NCBI GenBank assembly: GCA_031548515.1
Contig: JAVBRB010000001.1
Location: 119,631-183,630, forward strand
Origin: UBA940 sp031548515
Lineage (GTDB): Bacteria; Bacteroidota; Bacteroidia; Bacteroidales; Rikenellaceae
Direction: 5' to 3'
Length of the DNA stretch: 64,000 nt
The translations under genes were made by a program, and so were the position numbers. Position 1 is the first letter of the stretch. Each line of letters opens with the position of its first letter. This document shows, piece by piece, positions 23,778 through 32,703 of this stretch. The notes under the pieces were generated by a model, which did no database searches, was not told the DNA's origin, and saw only the letters and a list, made by a program, of their open reading frames with translations.

Positions 23778-24857
23778 TTACCGCAAAAGTTCTGCCAGTT
23801 TATCGGAAAGCGCCTTGCCGCGCAGATTCCGGGCAACTATATTGCCTTCGGCATCGACGAGGAAACTGGCCGGAATGGAACGCACCTCGTAAAGTTGGGC
23901 CGCGGGTTCCTGCCAACCCTGCAGTGAACTGGCCTGCAACCATGTCATGTCCTGGTCGGCGATGGCTTTTTTCCAAACACCGGCATCGTCGTCGAGCGAG
24001 ACCGCGAAAATTTCGAAGCCTTTATCCTTATATCCCGCATAAGCCTCGCGCAGATATGGCATTTCGGCCATGCAGGGAGCGCACCACGACGCCCAGAAGT
24101 CGACAAGGGTATATTTATTCGCGGCGATGACGTCGGACAGGATCAACACCTCATCATCCGGCGAGGCGCTCACGATCTCGCGGTACGACGCGCCGAATTG
24201 CTTCTCTTTCTCCTTTATACTTTCGATTGTCTTATCGATCTCCATCATTACAGGCAGCTGCCGCATCTCAGGGGAGAACGCAGCGAGCATCTCTTCCGCG
24301 CCATCGAGTACGCTCATCTCTCCGCAACTGGTGTTCATTCTGGCAAACATAAAGACACCTCCCATGTTGTCCAGGTTTTCTCCTATGTAGGCCCGCGACA
24401 TCTCGTTCCATTCATCCGTATCTTCCATCACACCCTTTTCTTCCGTTATCTTATCGACATCCTCCAGGAAAGCGGTCAGCCTGTCATTAGTCCGGTTACC
24501 GGTAACATGTCCCTTGAGCGGGCCGGGCTGCAACATATCGCCTTTCAGTTTCAGGCGGGCGCCCGGTTCGACCGTAAAGGCCGCCAGGGTGTATACACCG
24601 CTCCAATCCGGCGATATATATATGATATGCCCGAACATGGGATGTTCGGCAGTCCCGCGGTAGTTCACTTTTCCGTTGACAAAAGCAATAGAATCGGTTT
24701 CCAAGCCGGGGGGAAAGTTCAGGTCATCGGTGATGAATAGCAGGGCTTTGCCGTCGAAGCCTTTCACTTCGCCTTTCAGGGTCCAGGCATTGGGGTCTTT
24801 GGGTGCACAGGCAGCAATGAAGAGCGCCGCGGCAAGGATAAGGATACGTGGTTTCAT
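23778..24857 (-). CDS. TlpA-like thioredoxin lipoprotein with DUF4369-like N-terminal domain
   Basis: The 359-residue protein has a lipoprotein signal (L-F-I-A-A-C-A-P). A beta-rich domain of about 110 residues resembles DUF4369 (W-T-L-K-G-E-V-K-G-F-D-G-K-A-L-L-F). A helical linker follows, then a TlpA/ResA thioredoxin domain with W-C259-A-P-C262 and the cis-Pro region R-S-I-P-A-S-F-L-V-D. This architecture is common and often multicopy in Bacteroidetes. The downstream gene looks like a duplication of its catalytic domain only. Confidence 0.9.
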   Translation of the reverse strand: MKPRILILAAALFIAACAPKDPNAWTLKGEVKGFDGKALLFITDDLNFPPGLETDSIAFVNGKVNYRGTAEHPMFGHIIYISPDWSGVYTLAAFTVEPGARLKLKGDMLQPGPLKGHVTGNRTNDRLTAFLEDVDKITEEKGVMEDTDEWNEMSRAYIGENLDNMGGVFMFARMNTSCGEMSVLDGAEEMLAAFSPEMRQLPVMMEIDKTIESIKEKEKQFGASYREIVSASPDDEVLILSDVIAANKYTLVDFWASWCAPCMAEMPYLREAYAGYKDKGFEIFAVSLDDDAGVWKKAIADQDMTWLQASSLQGWQEPAAQLYEVRSIPASFLVDAEGNIVARNLRGKALSDKLAELLR

Positions 24858-24911
24858 AAAGGTCGTTTTTTCGGTTGCACGTAAAAGTATGAAAAAACAC
24901 CGGGAATAAAA

Positions 24912-24939
24912 AACGGGACAGATAAATTGCTGTCCCGTT
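24912..24939 (-). terminator. Terminator of the frdCAB operon
   Basis: AACGGGACAG (24912-24921) pairs with CTGTCCCGTT (24930-24939). On the minus strand a T-rich tract follows. Confidence 0.88.
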
Positions 24940-24962
24940 TTTTGATTTATAGCTATTCTGGC

Positions 24963-25721
24963 TTAGTCGCGGAACTTGGCCTTAAGGAACTCGCGGTTCA
25001 AGCGGGCGATGTGGCCGATCGAGATCGCTTTCGGGCACTCCATTTCGCAGGCCTGCGTGTTGGTGCAGTTGCCGAAACCCAGTTCGTCCATCTTCGCCAC
25101 CATTGCTTTCGCACGGCGCGCAGCTTCGACGCGGCCCTGCGGAAGTTTAGCGAGGCTCGACACGCGGGCCGAAACAAACAGCATGGCCGATCCGTTCTTG
25201 CACGTGGCGACGCACGCTCCGCAGCCGATACATGCCGCAGCGTCCATGCTTTCGTCGGCGTCTGGCTTGGGAATAGGAATCGAGTTGGCATCGGGAACGC
25301 CGCCCGTGTTGACGCTCACGAAGCCACCTGCCTGCAGGATCTTGTCGAAAGCTTGGCGTTCGACTACCAGGTCGCGGATTACAGGGAATGCGGCCGAACG
25401 CCACGGTTCGATGGATATGGTGTCGCCGTCCTTGAACTTGCGCATGTGAAGCTGGCAAGTGGTGATCTCAGTGTCGGGACCGTGGGCGAACCCGTTGATG
25501 TGCAGCGAGCACATGCCGCAGATGCCTTCGCGGCAGTCGTGGTCGAACGCCACCGGTTCCTTGCCCTCGTGGATAAGCTGGTTATTGAGAATGTCCAGCA
25601 TTTCCAAGAACGAGGTATCTGGAGAGATGCCTTCCACCTTATAGGTTTCGAACGCCCCGCTCGATTTGGCGTCTTTCTGGCGCCATATTTTGAGTGTAAG
25701 ATTCATATTTTTCTTTTCCAT
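24963..25721 (-). CDS. frdB: Fumarate reductase/succinate dehydrogenase iron-sulfur subunit
   Basis: The 252-residue subunit carries the three electron-transfer clusters. The 2Fe-2S site is in C-R-E-G-I-C-G-M-C, and the 4Fe-4S/3Fe-4S sites are in C-I-G-C-G-A-C-V-A-T-C and C-T-N-T-Q-A-C-E-M-E-C-P. It passes electrons between FrdC and the FrdA flavin. I chose the ATG at 25721 (M-E-K-K-N-M-N-L-T-L-K-I-W); an ATG at 25706 is also possible. A longer in-frame extension would overlap frdA and has no family match. It is the last gene of the frdCAB operon. Confidence 0.95.
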   Translation of the reverse strand: MEKKNMNLTLKIWRQKDAKSSGAFETYKVEGISPDTSFLEMLDILNNQLIHEGKEPVAFDHDCREGICGMCSLHINGFAHGPDTEITTCQLHMRKFKDGDTISIEPWRSAAFPVIRDLVVERQAFDKILQAGGFVSVNTGGVPDANSIPIPKPDADESMDAAACIGCGACVATCKNGSAMLFVSARVSSLAKLPQGRVEAARRAKAMVAKMDELGFGNCTNTQACEMECPKAISIGHIARLNREFLKAKFRD

Positions 25722-25738
25722 AGCTATCAAGAAATTAA

Positions 25739-25757
25739 GGCATTCGTAATTAATCCT
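25739..25757. repeat. Intra-operon repeat unit at the frdA-frdB junction
   Basis: One copy of the ATTCGTAATTAAT-type unit overlaps the frdA stop codon, just upstream of frdB. Confidence 0.5.
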
Positions 25758-27699
25758 TATAGTTGCGCTGGGCCGGGTGAGCCACTTCGAACGTGAGCTC
25801 TTCCTTGTGCAGGACAGGGACTTCGTCTTCACCCTTGTACTCCCAAACAGCTACATAAGTGTAATTTTCGTCATCGCGCAGGGCTTCGCCTTCCGGGGTC
25901 TGGTATTCGACGCGGAAGTGTCCGCCGCACGATTCGTTGCGGTTCAGCGCGTCTCGTGCCATAAGTTCGCCCAGTTCGAGGAAGTCGACGAGGCGCAGCG
26001 CCTTTTCGATCTCCTGGTTGAACTCGCCGTTCTCGCCCGGAACGTAAACGTCGGTCCAGAACTGTTTGCGCAGCCTTTGGATCTCGGCGATGGCTTTTTC
26101 GAGGCTCTCCTTCGAGCGGGCCATACCCACATCTTCCCACATCACGTTGCCCAATTTCTTGTGGAATTCATCGACGGTGTGCGTGCCCTTGATCTCGAAT
26201 AACTTCTTGATCTTATCCGTGACTGCTTTTTCCGCCTCGTCGAAAGCGGCGGTGTTGGTATCGACCTTCGGGGCCTGGATCTTTTTCGACAGGTAGTCAC
26301 CGATAGTGTAAGGCAGCACGAAGTAACCATCGGCCAGACCCTGCATTAGGGCCGATGCGCCTAGGCGGTTCGCACCGTGGTCTGAGAAGTTGGCTTCACC
26401 TATTGCGTATAGGCCAGGAACCGAAGTCATCAGGTTGTAGTCGACCCAGATACCGCCCATGGTGTAGTGAACCGCCGGGTATATCATCATAGGCTCCTTG
26501 TAGGGGTCCACGTCGGTGATCTTTTCGTACATCTGGAACAGGTTGCCGTAGCGTGCCTTGATCACGTCGGCGCCTAGGCGTTCGATAGCCGTTTTGAAGT
26601 CGAGGAAGACAGCCAGACCAGTTTCGTTAACACCGAAACCCGCGTCGCAGCGCTCTTTGGCGGCACGCGAAGCAACGTCACGCGGGACGAGGTTCCCGAA
26701 TGCCGGATAGCGGCGTTCGAGATAGTAGTCGCGGTCTTTTTCCTCTATGTCGCTGGCTTTTTTCGCGCCGTTGCGGATGGCCTTAACATCTTCCATTTTC
26801 TTGGGAACCCAGATGCGGCCGTCGTTGCGGAGCGATTCCGACATCAAGGTCAGTTTCGACTGCTGGTCGCCGTGGACGGGAATGCAGGTGGGATGGATCT
26901 GCGTGAAACAGGGGTTAGCGAAGTATGCGCCCTTTCGGTAGCACTGGAACGCGGCCGAACCGTTGGAGTTCATGGCGTTGGTCGACAGGAAAAATACGTT
27001 GCCGTATCCGCCCGAAGCGACGACGACGGCGTGTGCGCCGAAGCGTTCGATCTCGCCGGTTACCAGGTTGCGCGCGATGATACCCTTTGCTTCGCCCTCT
27101 TCGATAACCACGTCGAGCATTTCGTGGCGCGGGTAGCTTTTCACGCTCCCTTTGGCGATCTGGCGGTTCAGTGCGGCGTAAGCACCGAGCAGAAGCTGCT
27201 GGCCCGTCTGGCCGCGTGCGTAGAATGTGCGCGAAACCTGCGCGCCGCCGAACGACCGGTTGTCCAGCAGACCGCCGTATTCGCGCGCAAAGGGTACGCC
27301 CTGAGCCACACACTGGTCTATGATGAGGTTCGACACCTCGGCCAGGCGGTAGACGTTGGCCTCGCGGGCACGGTAGTCGCCGCCTTTAATGGTGTCGTAG
27401 AACAGACGGAAAACCGAGTCGTTGTCATTCTGGTAGTTCTTCGCCGCGTTGATACCCCCCTGCGCAGCGATCGAGTGCGCGCGGCGCGGGGAGTCCGAAA
27501 TGCAGAAAACCTTGACGTTGTATCCCAGTTCTCCGAGCGAAGCCGCAGCCGCGCCCCCGCCGAGTCCGGTACCTATTACTATTATATCAAGTTTGCGCTT
27601 GTTTGCAGGGCTGACCACTTTGATGGCGGCCTTGTGGGCGCTCCACTTCTGCTGAAGTTCTCCCTGTGGGATCTTTGAATCCAATTTAACGTTAGCCAT
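25750..27699 (-). CDS. frdA: Fumarate reductase/succinate dehydrogenase flavoprotein subunit
   Basis: The 649-residue catalytic subunit binds FAD and converts fumarate and succinate. The Rossmann motif G-T-G-L-G-G-G-A-A-A-A-S-L is near residue 43, the FAD-attachment segment is around S-I-A-A-Q-G-G-I-N-A-A-K, and the active-site region includes H-P-T-C-I-P-V. The length and the cytochrome b partner place it in the single-cytochrome (type B) complex II group of epsilon-proteobacteria, Bacillus and Bacteroidetes. In anaerobic Bacteroidales the enzyme mainly reduces fumarate during succinate production. Confidence 0.98.
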   Translation of the reverse strand: MANVKLDSKIPQGELQQKWSAHKAAIKVVSPANKRKLDIIVIGTGLGGGAAAASLGELGYNVKVFCISDSPRRAHSIAAQGGINAAKNYQNDNDSVFRLFYDTIKGGDYRAREANVYRLAEVSNLIIDQCVAQGVPFAREYGGLLDNRSFGGAQVSRTFYARGQTGQQLLLGAYAALNRQIAKGSVKSYPRHEMLDVVIEEGEAKGIIARNLVTGEIERFGAHAVVVASGGYGNVFFLSTNAMNSNGSAAFQCYRKGAYFANPCFTQIHPTCIPVHGDQQSKLTLMSESLRNDGRIWVPKKMEDVKAIRNGAKKASDIEEKDRDYYLERRYPAFGNLVPRDVASRAAKERCDAGFGVNETGLAVFLDFKTAIERLGADVIKARYGNLFQMYEKITDVDPYKEPMMIYPAVHYTMGGIWVDYNLMTSVPGLYAIGEANFSDHGANRLGASALMQGLADGYFVLPYTIGDYLSKKIQAPKVDTNTAAFDEAEKAVTDKIKKLFEIKGTHTVDEFHKKLGNVMWEDVGMARSKESLEKAIAEIQRLRKQFWTDVYVPGENGEFNQEIEKALRLVDFLELGELMARDALNRNESCGGHFRVEYQTPEGEALRDDENYTYVAVWEYKGEDEVPVLHKEELTFEVAHPAQRNYKD

Positions 27700-27726
27700 A
27701 ATATATCTTCGTTTTTTTATTTTTCC

Positions 27727-28413
27727 TTACGCTAAAAGATGCTTGACATAGAACACCACTACGACGAGCGCGAAGAGGCCCATTACCAGTGTAGCCCAGA
27801 TGTTGCCGATACATTTGACGCGCGGCAGCCATTTCTGGTTATTCCAGCCGACAGTCTGCATCATGCTCCACATGCCATGGGTCAGGTGCAGCCACAGCGC
27901 CACGAGCCACACGAGGTAGATCGCAACGTTATACCACCGGCTGAACGTGTATTCGATCATGGCGGCGCCATTCTGCGGGTGTATTCCGAGGTTGTTCTGA
28001 TGATTCCCGAGTACTTCCGTCAACTGCATTTTAGTCCAGAAATGCATAAGGTGTACGGCCAATCCTCCGAGAACCACTAATCCCAGCACCAGCATATTCT
28101 TGGAAGACCAACCGACGCCATCCTCATGACCGGAAACGGCGTAGCGCTGCTTACCCCTTGCGCGGCGATTCTGCCATGTAAGCAGCAGGCCGTAAAGTAT
28201 ATGCACCACCACTCCCGCTGCCAGTATCATCGTAGCTATCAATGCGTACCAATGCGCACCCAGAATTGTACATATCCAGTTGTAGGCCTCCGCAGAAATA
28301 ATTGCCACGGAATTCATCACCGCGTGGAACGTGATGAACAGCACGAGGAAAGCCCCCGAGATACTCATGATGAACTTGCGTCCGATCGATGAACTGTAAA
28401 CAAAAGTTGTCAT
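27727..28413 (-). CDS. frdC: Fumarate reductase/succinate dehydrogenase cytochrome b subunit
   Basis: The 228-residue protein has five membrane helices and several helix-embedded His residues (for example L-F-I-T-F-H-A-V-M-N, V-V-H-I-L-Y-G, L-A-V-H-L-M-H-F-W and W-L-H-L-T-H-G-M-W), suited to bind two b hemes. It anchors FrdAB to the membrane and exchanges electrons with menaquinone. It is the first gene of the operon, with a leader of about 220 bases from a good upstream promoter. Confidence 0.95.
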   Translation of the reverse strand: MTTFVYSSSIGRKFIMSISGAFLVLFITFHAVMNSVAIISAEAYNWICTILGAHWYALIATMILAAGVVVHILYGLLLTWQNRRARGKQRYAVSGHEDGVGWSSKNMLVLGLVVLGGLAVHLMHFWTKMQLTEVLGNHQNNLGIHPQNGAAMIEYTFSRWYNVAIYLVWLVALWLHLTHGMWSMMQTVGWNNQKWLPRVKCIGNIWATLVMGLFALVVVVFYVKHLLA

Positions 28414-28443
28414 AAAAATGTCGTTAAATTTTTGTTCGGATTA

Positions 28444-28516
28444 TTGCTTATTTGTTATTTGTTACTATCTTTGAACTTACAATCGATACACAAATGCATC
28501 GAAACCATATCGATGC
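28444..28516 (+). promoter_or_regulatory. Plus-strand promoter and hairpin inside the frd leader
   Basis: TTG at 28444-28446 and TATCTTTG at 28466-28473 are 19 bases apart. GCATCGA (28496-28502) pairs with TCGATGC (28510-28516) and is followed by TGATTTTTT, like a terminator. Together they could yield a very short antisense RNA. Alternatively the hairpin folds in the frd leader. The rest of the 330-base gap has no gene. Confidence 0.4.
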
Positions 28517-28639
28517 TGATTTTTTCCTTACACACGGCCGTTTCAACCTGCGGCCAAACCCGATCAGGCAACTTTCCGGCTTATTCGGCTGTTAATCACG
28601 CCATTGCACACAACCACCCAGCTTGCTGTTTTCGAACAA

Positions 28640-28670
28640 CAAAGGTATCTTATTGTTTTTGAAATAACAA
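28640..28670 (-). promoter_or_regulatory. Promoter of frdCAB
   Basis: On the minus strand TTG (28670-28668) and TACCTTTG (28647-28640) are 20 bases apart. Confidence 0.7.
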
Positions 28671-28705
28671 CATTTGTTGTGCGGAAATTACACCCTAAAT
28701 TTAAG

Positions 28706-28713
28706 TATATTTG
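28706..28713 (+). promoter_or_regulatory. -7 box for the formyl-THF cyclo-ligase gene
   Basis: TATATTTG lies 30 bases before the ATG at 28743. No -33 element at the usual distance is evident. Confidence 0.5.
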
Positions 28714-28742
28714 TTATTTTAAGCATCAAAACTTTGTAAGTT

Positions 28743-29288
28743 ATGACCAGCGAGAAAAAGAAGAAACTTAGGACCGTAGTCCGCCAAGCGGGCAAGGCGG
28801 TAGGAAAAAGGGAGAGGGAAAGCTTCTCGAACGAGGTTATCCGCCGTGTCGAAAGTTCGCCCAGGTTCAGCCGTGCACGTGTGGTAGCAGCATTTGCGTC
28901 GCTTCCCGACGAGGTCTGCACCGACGAACTGCTGTGTCGTTGGAATGGAACAAAAAAAATCGCACTGCCTTCGATCGAATACGGCCGGATGGTTTTCCGC
29001 GAGTACGTAGGAAAAGACGATCTGACCAGGGGCGAATACGGTATTCTGGCGCCATATACTAGCCGCATAATTGCGCCTGAGGATATCGAACTTATGTTGG
29101 TGCCGGGCCTGGCATTCGACCGCAAAGGCAACCGGTTAGGACGTGGAAAGGGTTTTTACGACATGTACCTCTCCATGCGCTATGCTTCACGTATACACAA
29201 GATCGGCGTTTGCCTTCCTTATCAACTTGTAGATGAAGTACCCTATGGACCCAACGACGTCGCCATGGATGAAGTTATCCATCCATAG
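28743..29288 (+). CDS. 5-formyltetrahydrofolate cyclo-ligase family protein
   Basis: The 181-residue enzyme converts 5-formyl-THF to 5,10-methenyl-THF with ATP. The family signature is G-R-G-K-G-F-Y-D-M-Y near residue 137, preceded by L-M-L-V-P-G-L-A-F-D with the following R-K-G-N-R-L-G. The basic N-terminus K-K-K-L-R-T-V-V-R-Q-A is normal. Length is standard. It is a single gene flanked by its own -7 box and a terminator. Confidence 0.94.
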   Translation: MTSEKKKKLRTVVRQAGKAVGKRERESFSNEVIRRVESSPRFSRARVVAAFASLPDEVCTDELLCRWNGTKKIALPSIEYGRMVFREYVGKDDLTRGEYGILAPYTSRIIAPEDIELMLVPGLAFDRKGNRLGRGKGFYDMYLSMRYASRIHKIGVCLPYQLVDEVPYGPNDVAMDEVIHP

Positions 29289-29320
29289 CGGCGAATGTAA
29301 AACTATAAGTGTGAAAATGA

Positions 29321-29347
29321 AAAGCCGCAAAATTTTTGCGGCTTTTC
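29321..29347 (+). terminator. Terminator after the cyclo-ligase gene
   Basis: AAAAGCCGCAAAA (29321-29333) pairs with TTTTGCGGCTTTT (29335-29347). The loop is tight, so the outer pairs are the ones likely to form. Confidence 0.8.
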
Positions 29348-29382
29348 ATTTTATGCCTCTTCGGTGCAACTTCCATCCATGC

Positions 29383-29415
29383 TTTGCCGTTTTCAGATAA
29401 AATATGCTATCTTTG
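29383..29415 (+). promoter_or_regulatory. Promoter of the S41 peptidase operon
   Basis: TTTG at 29383-29386 and TATCTTTG at 29408-29415 are 21 bases apart. The first S41 start lies 35 bases downstream. Confidence 0.75.
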
Positions 29416-29449
29416 TAAATTACCTTCCCTCGCAAATATTTTGGGGAAT

Positions 29450-31222
29450 ATGCGCAAAAAGATCGTTAAATATATTGTTATACTCGCCGGTGCGGTACTG
29501 CCGGCCGGGTTCGCGTCGTGCTTCGATAAAATGTCGGACAATGCGCCGCACGGCCCCCTGGAACTTTCATGCACTGGCATCACTGTGGGCAAGGACGCCA
29601 CCAAATCCTACATAGGGGTCACGGCACGAAAAGCAGGTTGGACGCTTACCGGGACCCAGGACTGGTGTCCGGCCACTCCGTCATCGGGCGATATCGGAAC
29701 GACGCAGGTTATGGTCGATTTCTCCGACAACGACAGCGGCGAAACACGGCAAACCACTTTCGTATTCGTTTCCGGCGACGCGCGGCAGGAGATAAAAGTA
29801 CAGCAACTCCCCACCGAGATAGTCCTCCCGAACCAGGATCCCGAGTATGGGGCCAACAAGGAAATACATGAAACCATAATCAATGAGTGGTACTACTGGA
29901 ACGAGGAAACGGAGTCCACCGCCGCCGACTATAACCAGCCGTATGACGATTTCTTCAACAGCTATCTGACATATCTCAACAAAAACGGACTCGACGGCAA
30001 CGTCTGGTCCAGGAATACAGAGCGCTATCTATATTCATACATTACCCGCGCAACAAGCGACGAAGCAAACCTGCCGCCGCTGAACTACGGCATGGAGTTC
30101 GACATCGTGGACTACAGCGTGAATAAGGAGACCAGAATTGTATCACGCATCCTGTACGTTATGGATCAATCGCCTGCGGCGAACGCCGGGTTGAAACGCA
30201 GCGACTGGTTCTACAAGGTCAACGACGTACAGATGTACGATTATAATTACAACCGCCTGATAGACACATTGGTGGATCCCGTATACGGCTTCAGTCCGAA
30301 ACTCGGGATGCTTACTTTCCAGGCATATGCGAACAATCTGGTAGACAACAAGGCGTCGACACTGGTAACGCCGGCACGCTACCAGGGCAGCCCCATATTG
30401 AACAGCAATCCTGACGACCGCATAATCACTAAGGCCGCCAAAGACGGCAACACGACCGTAACCGGCTATCTGGTTTACAACAGTTTCGATCCCTCCTATG
30501 AAAGCGAACTGGTAAATGTTTTCGGCGAGTTCCGGAAAGCCAATGGGAACAACGGCATCACACACCTGATCCTCGACCTGCGCTACAACAAGAGCGGAAC
30601 GGTGGAAATGGCTAAGCTGATGGCGGACCTGATACTTCCATCAGATTATAATGGACAGGTTTTCGCCAACTATGAATTCAACAGCAAGCACGCCGACCAG
30701 AACCATTCCGCGGTCATCGCGTCACACGCCAACAGCGTCGGGCTGAAAACCGTATTCATACTGACTTCGGGACACACCGCAGGAGCATCCGAGTTACTGA
30801 TAAACGGCTTGCTGGGGCTGGATGGGATAACGTTGGTGGTGATAGGCGAGAAAACAGAAGGTATGAACGTCGGTATGGTGAAACGCACCTATGCGAACAA
30901 CGGATATGTGTATGGGGTATACCCTGCGGCTTTCAGGTGCTACAATGCCAAAAGCAACGGAGACTACCAATACGGACTCCTGCCCAACGGCGGCGAGGTC
31001 AACGAATGGAATGGCGACAATATAAAATGGTCGAGTACCTGGAACTGGAAGGATTTCCCAGGGGCAACGGAAGATCCTCTGCTCTACAAAGCACTGACAT
31101 ATGTGGTGGGGAATGCGGCAATGCCCGCCAACCCGGTGCTTTACGCAACATCACAACAGAAATCCGGATATCCGAGAATATTTTCGGTACAGGCATCGAT
31201 GATCATGAATGTCCCCGAATAA
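29450..31222 (+). CDS. S41-family lipoprotein lacking the catalytic Ser-Lys dyad
   Basis: The 590-residue protein has a lipoprotein signal ending F-A-S-C. A BACON-like beta-domain occupies about residues 40-125, followed by a helical Y-Y-W-N region, a PDZ-like domain (A-A-N-A-G-L-K-R-S-D-W) and an S41 (tail-specific protease) domain. In active S41 enzymes the nucleophile is the first Ser of S-A-S-E. Here the segment is H-T-A-G445-A-S-E, so the nucleophile position is Gly. The general-base Lys of the T-x-G-K-x-x-G segment is Met472 in T-E-G-M-N-V-G. It is therefore probably a pseudo-enzyme that binds peptides or partners the next protein. The ATG at 29450 is fixed by the signal peptide. Confidence 0.9.
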   Translation: MRKKIVKYIVILAGAVLPAGFASCFDKMSDNAPHGPLELSCTGITVGKDATKSYIGVTARKAGWTLTGTQDWCPATPSSGDIGTTQVMVDFSDNDSGETRQTTFVFVSGDARQEIKVQQLPTEIVLPNQDPEYGANKEIHETIINEWYYWNEETESTAADYNQPYDDFFNSYLTYLNKNGLDGNVWSRNTERYLYSYITRATSDEANLPPLNYGMEFDIVDYSVNKETRIVSRILYVMDQSPAANAGLKRSDWFYKVNDVQMYDYNYNRLIDTLVDPVYGFSPKLGMLTFQAYANNLVDNKASTLVTPARYQGSPILNSNPDDRIITKAAKDGNTTVTGYLVYNSFDPSYESELVNVFGEFRKANGNNGITHLILDLRYNKSGTVEMAKLMADLILPSDYNGQVFANYEFNSKHADQNHSAVIASHANSVGLKTVFILTSGHTAGASELLINGLLGLDGITLVVIGEKTEGMNVGMVKRTYANNGYVYGVYPAAFRCYNAKSNGDYQYGLLPNGGEVNEWNGDNIKWSSTWNWKDFPGATEDPLLYKALTYVVGNAAMPANPVLYATSQQKSGYPRIFSVQASMIMNVPE

Positions 31223-31239
31223 TATAAAAAAATACGAAT

Positions 31240-32679
31240 ATGAAAAAACTCTTACCTGTCATAATTACAGCGGCGTTGGCCGGAACCATCCTGTGGGCAT
31301 GCAAAGACCCTAATGTTGATCCCGGGACGAAGACGGATCCGGAACTGACCGACGACTGCCGGTGGATATACGACCAGCTGTGCGAATCGTATTACTGGAA
31401 CGACGCTGTCAAGAAAGCGACGCCGAAAGCGAACCTTCCATACGATGAATTTCTGGAAGACCTGTTGTCGAAACTCTCCGGTGCAAAAGACATCACCGAA
31501 AATCCGGCGACAATCGACGGTGGATATTACGACGACGGAAGCCGCTACATCTACTCCTATGTGGACAGGACTTCTGCTTCCCGTTCGTCGGAAAGCGTCG
31601 AAATGACGTTCGGATTCGGATTTGAAGCCTTTTTCCGGGACAAAGCGAAAGGACTGTATTGTTTCCTTATAACATGGGTGCAGCCTGACGGGCCTGCTGA
31701 AAAAGCCGGACTTAAAAGAGGTGCATGGATATACCAGTACAACGGCAGGGATATCACCTATGACGACTACGAGGATTTTTTCTATCAGGTGTATCGGTTG
31801 GAAGGGGGCGATTCGATGACCCTTACCGACAAGGACGGAACAACGAAATATTCTCTAACGGCCGCAATGACGTCGATAAACCCCATCATTTTTAAAGGAA
31901 TGGTAACATCCCCCGGAGGGAACGAAGCCGCTTATCTGGTATACAACGCTTTCGAAACCGGCGAAGACGGTGAGTTCGATGCCGATCTGCGAAATGCGTT
32001 CGCGGAATTCAAAAAGGCCGGCGCGAAGGAACTGATACTCGACCTGCGGTACAACCACGGCGGATACGTCAGCTGCTGCCAGATACTCACCAGTCTGGCT
32101 GCAAACGTGAGCACCGGACAGACGTTCGCCAAACTCCAGTACAACAGCAGCGTTAACAAAAACAACCCCGAGGTCATCCGCTTCCGGAACGAACCCAACA
32201 GCCTGAAGCGTAATAAAATATATGTGCTTGCGACAAAGGCATCGGCTTCGGCCTCGGAAATGGTGATAAGCAGCCTTAGGGGAGTCAATATCGACGTCGT
32301 CCACATAGGCGCACAGACCGAGGGAAAGAACGTCGGCATGGACCTCAAGAGCAAGGTAATCGACGGTTACAGCTACGAAATGTGGCCTATCACTTTCAAA
32401 ATAAAGAACGCCAAGGACTTCTGCGACTATGCCGGAGGCTTCAAACCAATATACGATATCGACGAATTCAAATACAGGAATACGGTCGGCGTATTCGAAC
32501 TGGGCGATCCTGAAGAAGAACTGCTCAAGCAGGCTTTGATACACATCGACGGCGGCACGCCCAGCCAGAAGGCGAGCCGCGCCGGGAACGAGGATATAGA
32601 TATGATCGACAATCCTCTTAAAACCAACCGAGGCGGCGCCAAGGTGGTCCGTAACGAAGCAGGGGAAGTGCAACTTTAA
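31240..32679 (+). CDS. S41-family peptidase lipoprotein, catalytic residues present
   Basis: The 479-residue protein has a lipoprotein signal (L-A-G-T-I-L-W-A-C), a short N-terminal Y-Y-W-N helical region, a PDZ-like domain (A-E-K-A-G-L-K-R-G-A-W) and an S41 domain. The nucleophile S337 in A-S-A-S337-A-S-E and the general base K363 in T-E-G-K363-N-V-G are both intact. It should cleave polypeptides in the envelope, probably at the outer membrane. It is a paralogue of the preceding gene, 17 bases away, and likely works with it. No BACON-like domain precedes the catalytic part. Confidence 0.93.
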   Translation: MKKLLPVIITAALAGTILWACKDPNVDPGTKTDPELTDDCRWIYDQLCESYYWNDAVKKATPKANLPYDEFLEDLLSKLSGAKDITENPATIDGGYYDDGSRYIYSYVDRTSASRSSESVEMTFGFGFEAFFRDKAKGLYCFLITWVQPDGPAEKAGLKRGAWIYQYNGRDITYDDYEDFFYQVYRLEGGDSMTLTDKDGTTKYSLTAAMTSINPIIFKGMVTSPGGNEAAYLVYNAFETGEDGEFDADLRNAFAEFKKAGAKELILDLRYNHGGYVSCCQILTSLAANVSTGQTFAKLQYNSSVNKNNPEVIRFRNEPNSLKRNKIYVLATKASASASEMVISSLRGVNIDVVHIGAQTEGKNVGMDLKSKVIDGYSYEMWPITFKIKNAKDFCDYAGGFKPIYDIDEFKYRNTVGVFELGDPEEELLKQALIHIDGGTPSQKASRAGNEDIDMIDNPLKTNRGGAKVVRNEAGEVQL

Positions 32680-32703
32680 TTCCGGCGGAACCCAAACGAT
32701 GCA

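Noticed and set aside
28432..28662. 76-codon plus-strand ORF in the frd leader
   Set aside because: It overlaps the frd promoter and has no supporting start or motif.
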